From NCBI GenBank assembly GCA_031556065.1, contig JAVBTR010000036.1, positions 33,273 to 97,272 on the forward strand: DNA of 64,000 bases, read 5' to 3'. The stretch comes from JAVBTR01 sp031556065 (lineage in GTDB: Bacteria; Bacillota; Clostridia; Christensenellales; Aristaeellaceae). The notes below the pieces were generated by a model. The model ran no database searches. It was not told the origin of the DNA and saw only the letters and a list, made by a program, of their open reading frames with translations. This document shows positions 63,901-64,000 of the stretch, in pieces (within the stretch, counting starts at the first letter, position 1; each line of letters starts with the position of its first letter). The position numbers and the translations under genes were made by a program.

Positions 63901-64000
63901 TCTTTCCACCAGTGAAGCACAGAAATCATCTGATATGTTTGCCAAGTGCCGCTATATGGATGAACTGACTGGTGGCCGAGGGATCGTATTTGCGACGGGC
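57920..64000 (+). CDS. Giant ArdC-like/N6-methyltransferase-like/SNF2-helicase protein, 3' end beyond window
   Basis: One frame stays open from ATG 57920 (TTG 57914 is an alternative; AGGAAGGAGG upstream) to the window end: at least 2026 residues. The start (about 15-80, ITGSYKEWTAFLTTAARLYKYP, QVMIYAQRP, WNNTMHRYVRRGSKGIALLDP) resembles the ArdC antirestriction single-strand DNA-binding domain. Residues about 1080-1300 are a methyltransferase-like fold: RYVGWGGIPQAF, motif I EPACGTGNFFG (1134) and IGNVPFG in place of NPPY (1197). From about 1800 follows an SNF2-type helicase: HEVGAGKT (Walker A, Gly-Lys near 1815) and VDESHAYKNL (Walker B, Asp 1975). The linker about 250-370 is low-complexity because TnpV is encoded there in another frame. 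It may protect or remodel incoming element DNA. Confidence 0.9.
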   Translation, partial: MQTKQQSYAALAEQTAMQITGSYKEWTAFLTTAARLYKYPYRDQVMIYAQRPEATACAEYDTWNNTMHRYVRRGSKGIALLDPTGNGLQVRYVFDQADTGGGANSRSPFIWTIEERHEQVVREMLGGVYDIPPYFKLSYHLEQIAAKLSSEYWEEHQKDIIGIVDGSYLEGYDEFNIGVSFRKAATVSITYALQSRCGLEPEKHFGHEDFMDVFDFNTPDALAALGTAVSQISQQVLRQIEVTIKNVERSYENERIDLPNERGLPDSEPRFEQGGHDASWQVRQDASDLLEGTPANTVQFPAPQWQADAPFAGDRPDSTPAAGAVHDRAEASAEPDRAVESVRPDELDSTDEQLESPSGGTDPIGADLRLTDADIQAEQLSLFLTESQQIQTILEAESVYQTPFAFSPNQYTIDMMLITGSNTTNHRLLVATEYMKQKPMDEIAHTLKQIYHGGNGIEVNGTKYGAWYDEAGIHLAQGTKAQHMNMAQVITWEDAAKRIGELMDSGKFTTMLELAQAPAHERKQLADSIWYMYHDSHAKEQGLLTALETQQLAGFPDETAQLANKLADPAFVEMLTSQMETFIAEVAQTPEIMRFHYHRPELVLKRLQELIYPRRDYSSSLSEIPSVKPFITEDEINAVMASGGVISGGKGRIYRYFNEPHSGKEKADFLKNEYGTGGRSHALSGADHSDESHSAKGIDLKKENCPKVSLSWIQAANQVDELISRDRFLTDNEKAQMASQKAAMPTIAAQPSEQADMGEDEMSRVVEAPSTSADAYERFKPVIMRSVLADSAYVNACLNSDEANVRTEAKTAIQRTVTNISDMDFLKLYYDDPAFHERLHNEILEESYPMLLQQQEPDTDNPDLEEPGLTQGMAVTEQQIPAGHDPVQSGELSSAQEPKFSYRVGDMVYLDNTAFKITDIGRFDIQLRDPKLAYPIFRAESKDNLERLLSMDKRNAALLPAQESSVEQIVPAIPTSAEITSETVAVYPGDKNDLPYDVVIERLHVDEPDRTPKLENFRITDDNLGVGGAKAKFEYNIAAIRTLQQIEAENRTATPEEQETLSRYVGWGGIPQAFDSENIQWASEYAELKELLTPDEYNKARGSTLNAHYTSPTVIRAIYDAVEQMGFKNGNILEPACGTGNFFGMLPETMADSRLYGVELDSITGRIAQQLYPKANITISGFEKTNRKDFFDLAIGNVPFGSYQVQDRTFDKHHFMIHDYFFAKSLEQVRPGGVIAFITSKGTMDKQNPDVRKYIAQRAELLGAIRLPNNAFKANAGTEVTTDIIFLQKRDRPIEIELPHGPRADWVHLGQTEDGIPINNYFADHPDMVLGTMAWHDNMYGNEKETACLPIEGAVLSEQLASAVQHIGGEYVEAALPDLGEGESVRATLSADPDVKNYSYTVVDGAVYYRENSIMVQPELNLTAQERVKGLVSLRQSVNELIDAQMNNAPDDAIQAHQQKLNELYDQFTAKYGLINSRANSLAFSDDSSYYLLCSLEVLNEQNEFDRKADIFTKRTIRQHKKIEHVDTAAEALAVSISEKAGVDLAYMASLTGKDETDLAHELSGVIFPVPYSQPLRYATADEYLSGNVRQKLREAKHALENDAVFAGNVAALEAAQPKDLEASEIEVRLGATWVDKKYIQQFMYESFGTPRYLYNAIAVNYSPYTAEWNISRKTAISYTNVAANVTYGTERMNAYEILEDTLNLRDVRVYDTVRDIDGKEKRVLNQKATTLAQQKQQAIKDAFSDWIWKDPVRRETLVTQYNEQFNSLRPREYDGQHIAFGGMTPELTLREHQRNAVAHILYGGNTLLAHEVGAGKTFEMVAACMESKRLGLCQKSMFVVPNHLTEQWASEFLRLYPSANILVTTKKDFEKANRKKFCARIATGDYDAVIIGHSQFERIPVSQERQERLVQEQIDEITDGINELKHNDGERFSIKQLEKTRKQLEVRLKSLQAEDKKDDVITYEQLGVDRLYVDESHAYKNLFLYTKMRNVAGLSTSEAQKSSDMFAKCRYMDELTGGRGIVFATG
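58677..59030 (+). CDS. TnpV-family transposon protein encoded inside the helicase gene in another frame
   Basis: A 117-residue protein: MSELTYQTNGDYLIPNLALN, GKYGKMRQTYLKEHRP, LFNSLLLSGKLMPHLQEIDLTARQRLE and LKASDPMSWTAQMNSLK are the TnpV family blocks. ATG 58677 follows GAGAGGAG. The frame lies +1 relative to the helicase frame, which reads through the whole region without a stop. Both frames are probably used: TnpV has the conserved sequence, and the helicase is continuous. TnpV function is unknown. Confidence 0.85.
   Translation: MSELTYQTNGDYLIPNLALNKEDTMPLGKYGKMRQTYLKEHRPILFNSLLLSGKLMPHLQEIDLTARQRLEQFMTAQKQALNLTEQLKASDPMSWTAQMNSLKAQAEELIQSELIFA

Noticed and set aside
1..64000. CRISPR array, cas genes or rRNA operon
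   Set aside because: No regularly spaced direct repeats, Cas motifs or ribosomal RNA sequence were seen.

Overview
The window looks like chromosome of a low-to-mid GC Gram-positive anaerobe of the class Clostridia. The signs are strong GGAGG-type ribosome sites, frequent TTG/GTG starts, YesM/YesN regulation, an electron-bifurcating lactate-dehydrogenase-type operon, a class B sortase and a Tn1549-like conjugative element. Genus cannot be read from the sequence.

Bases 1-23.3 kb are a carbohydrate/hydroxy-acid catabolic island. It opens with a partial metallo-beta-lactamase-fold gene and a plus-strand pair of a GldA-like dehydrogenase and a NanA/DapA-fold lyase. A six-gene minus-strand maltodextrin operon (9425 to 2710) follows, in transcription order: a secreted protein made of three starch-binding modules, a lipoprotein binding protein, two permeases, a GH13 enzyme and a LacI regulator. 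A second ABC importer (9745-12824) faces a YesN/YesM two-component system. From 15.5 to 23.3 kb a second dehydrogenase/lyase pair is followed by another Fe-alcohol dehydrogenase, EtfB, a ferredoxin-fused EtfA, a GlcD-type FAD oxidase and a PanE-like reductase. The simplest joint model is aldol cleavage of a keto-acid, reduction of the aldehyde, and flavin-based bifurcating oxidation of a 2-hydroxyacid.

Bases 23.3-26.1 kb carry dnaA and a DnaA-box-rich, AT-rich oriC candidate, with no dnaN beside it, then a small unknown gene and tRNA-Arg(ACG). Just past the tRNA is a compact minus-strand module (XRE regulator, ASCH protein, P-loop kinase, GNAT plus PUA-like fusion) that I regard as the best candidate for an uncharacterised functional system.

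Bases 28.8-33.2 kb are a patchwork of broken genes: a mobilisation relaxase tail, a secreted-protein gene fused out of frame to it, a hydrolase tail, a permease lacking its N-terminus, a glycoside-hydrolase tail and a parA tail. Each break lies inside a gene, so either the locus has been heavily rearranged or the sequence was assembled chimerically.

Bases 33.2-64 kb are a Tn1549-like integrative conjugative element: ParB, a PAPS-reductase-like protein, a replication-type protein, sortase B, a 2427-residue thioester/SpaA-repeat surface protein, an AlbA-type cargo regulator, PcfB, VirD4, Maff2, TrbL-like, PrgI, VirB4 (destroyed), a group II intron, a DUF4366 protein (truncated), a toxin-antitoxin pair, topoisomerase III, a YodL protein and a giant ArdC-like/methyltransferase/SNF2-helicase protein running off the end, with TnpV encoded in another frame inside it. 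Loss of nearly all of virB4 at the intron means this copy probably cannot transfer by itself.
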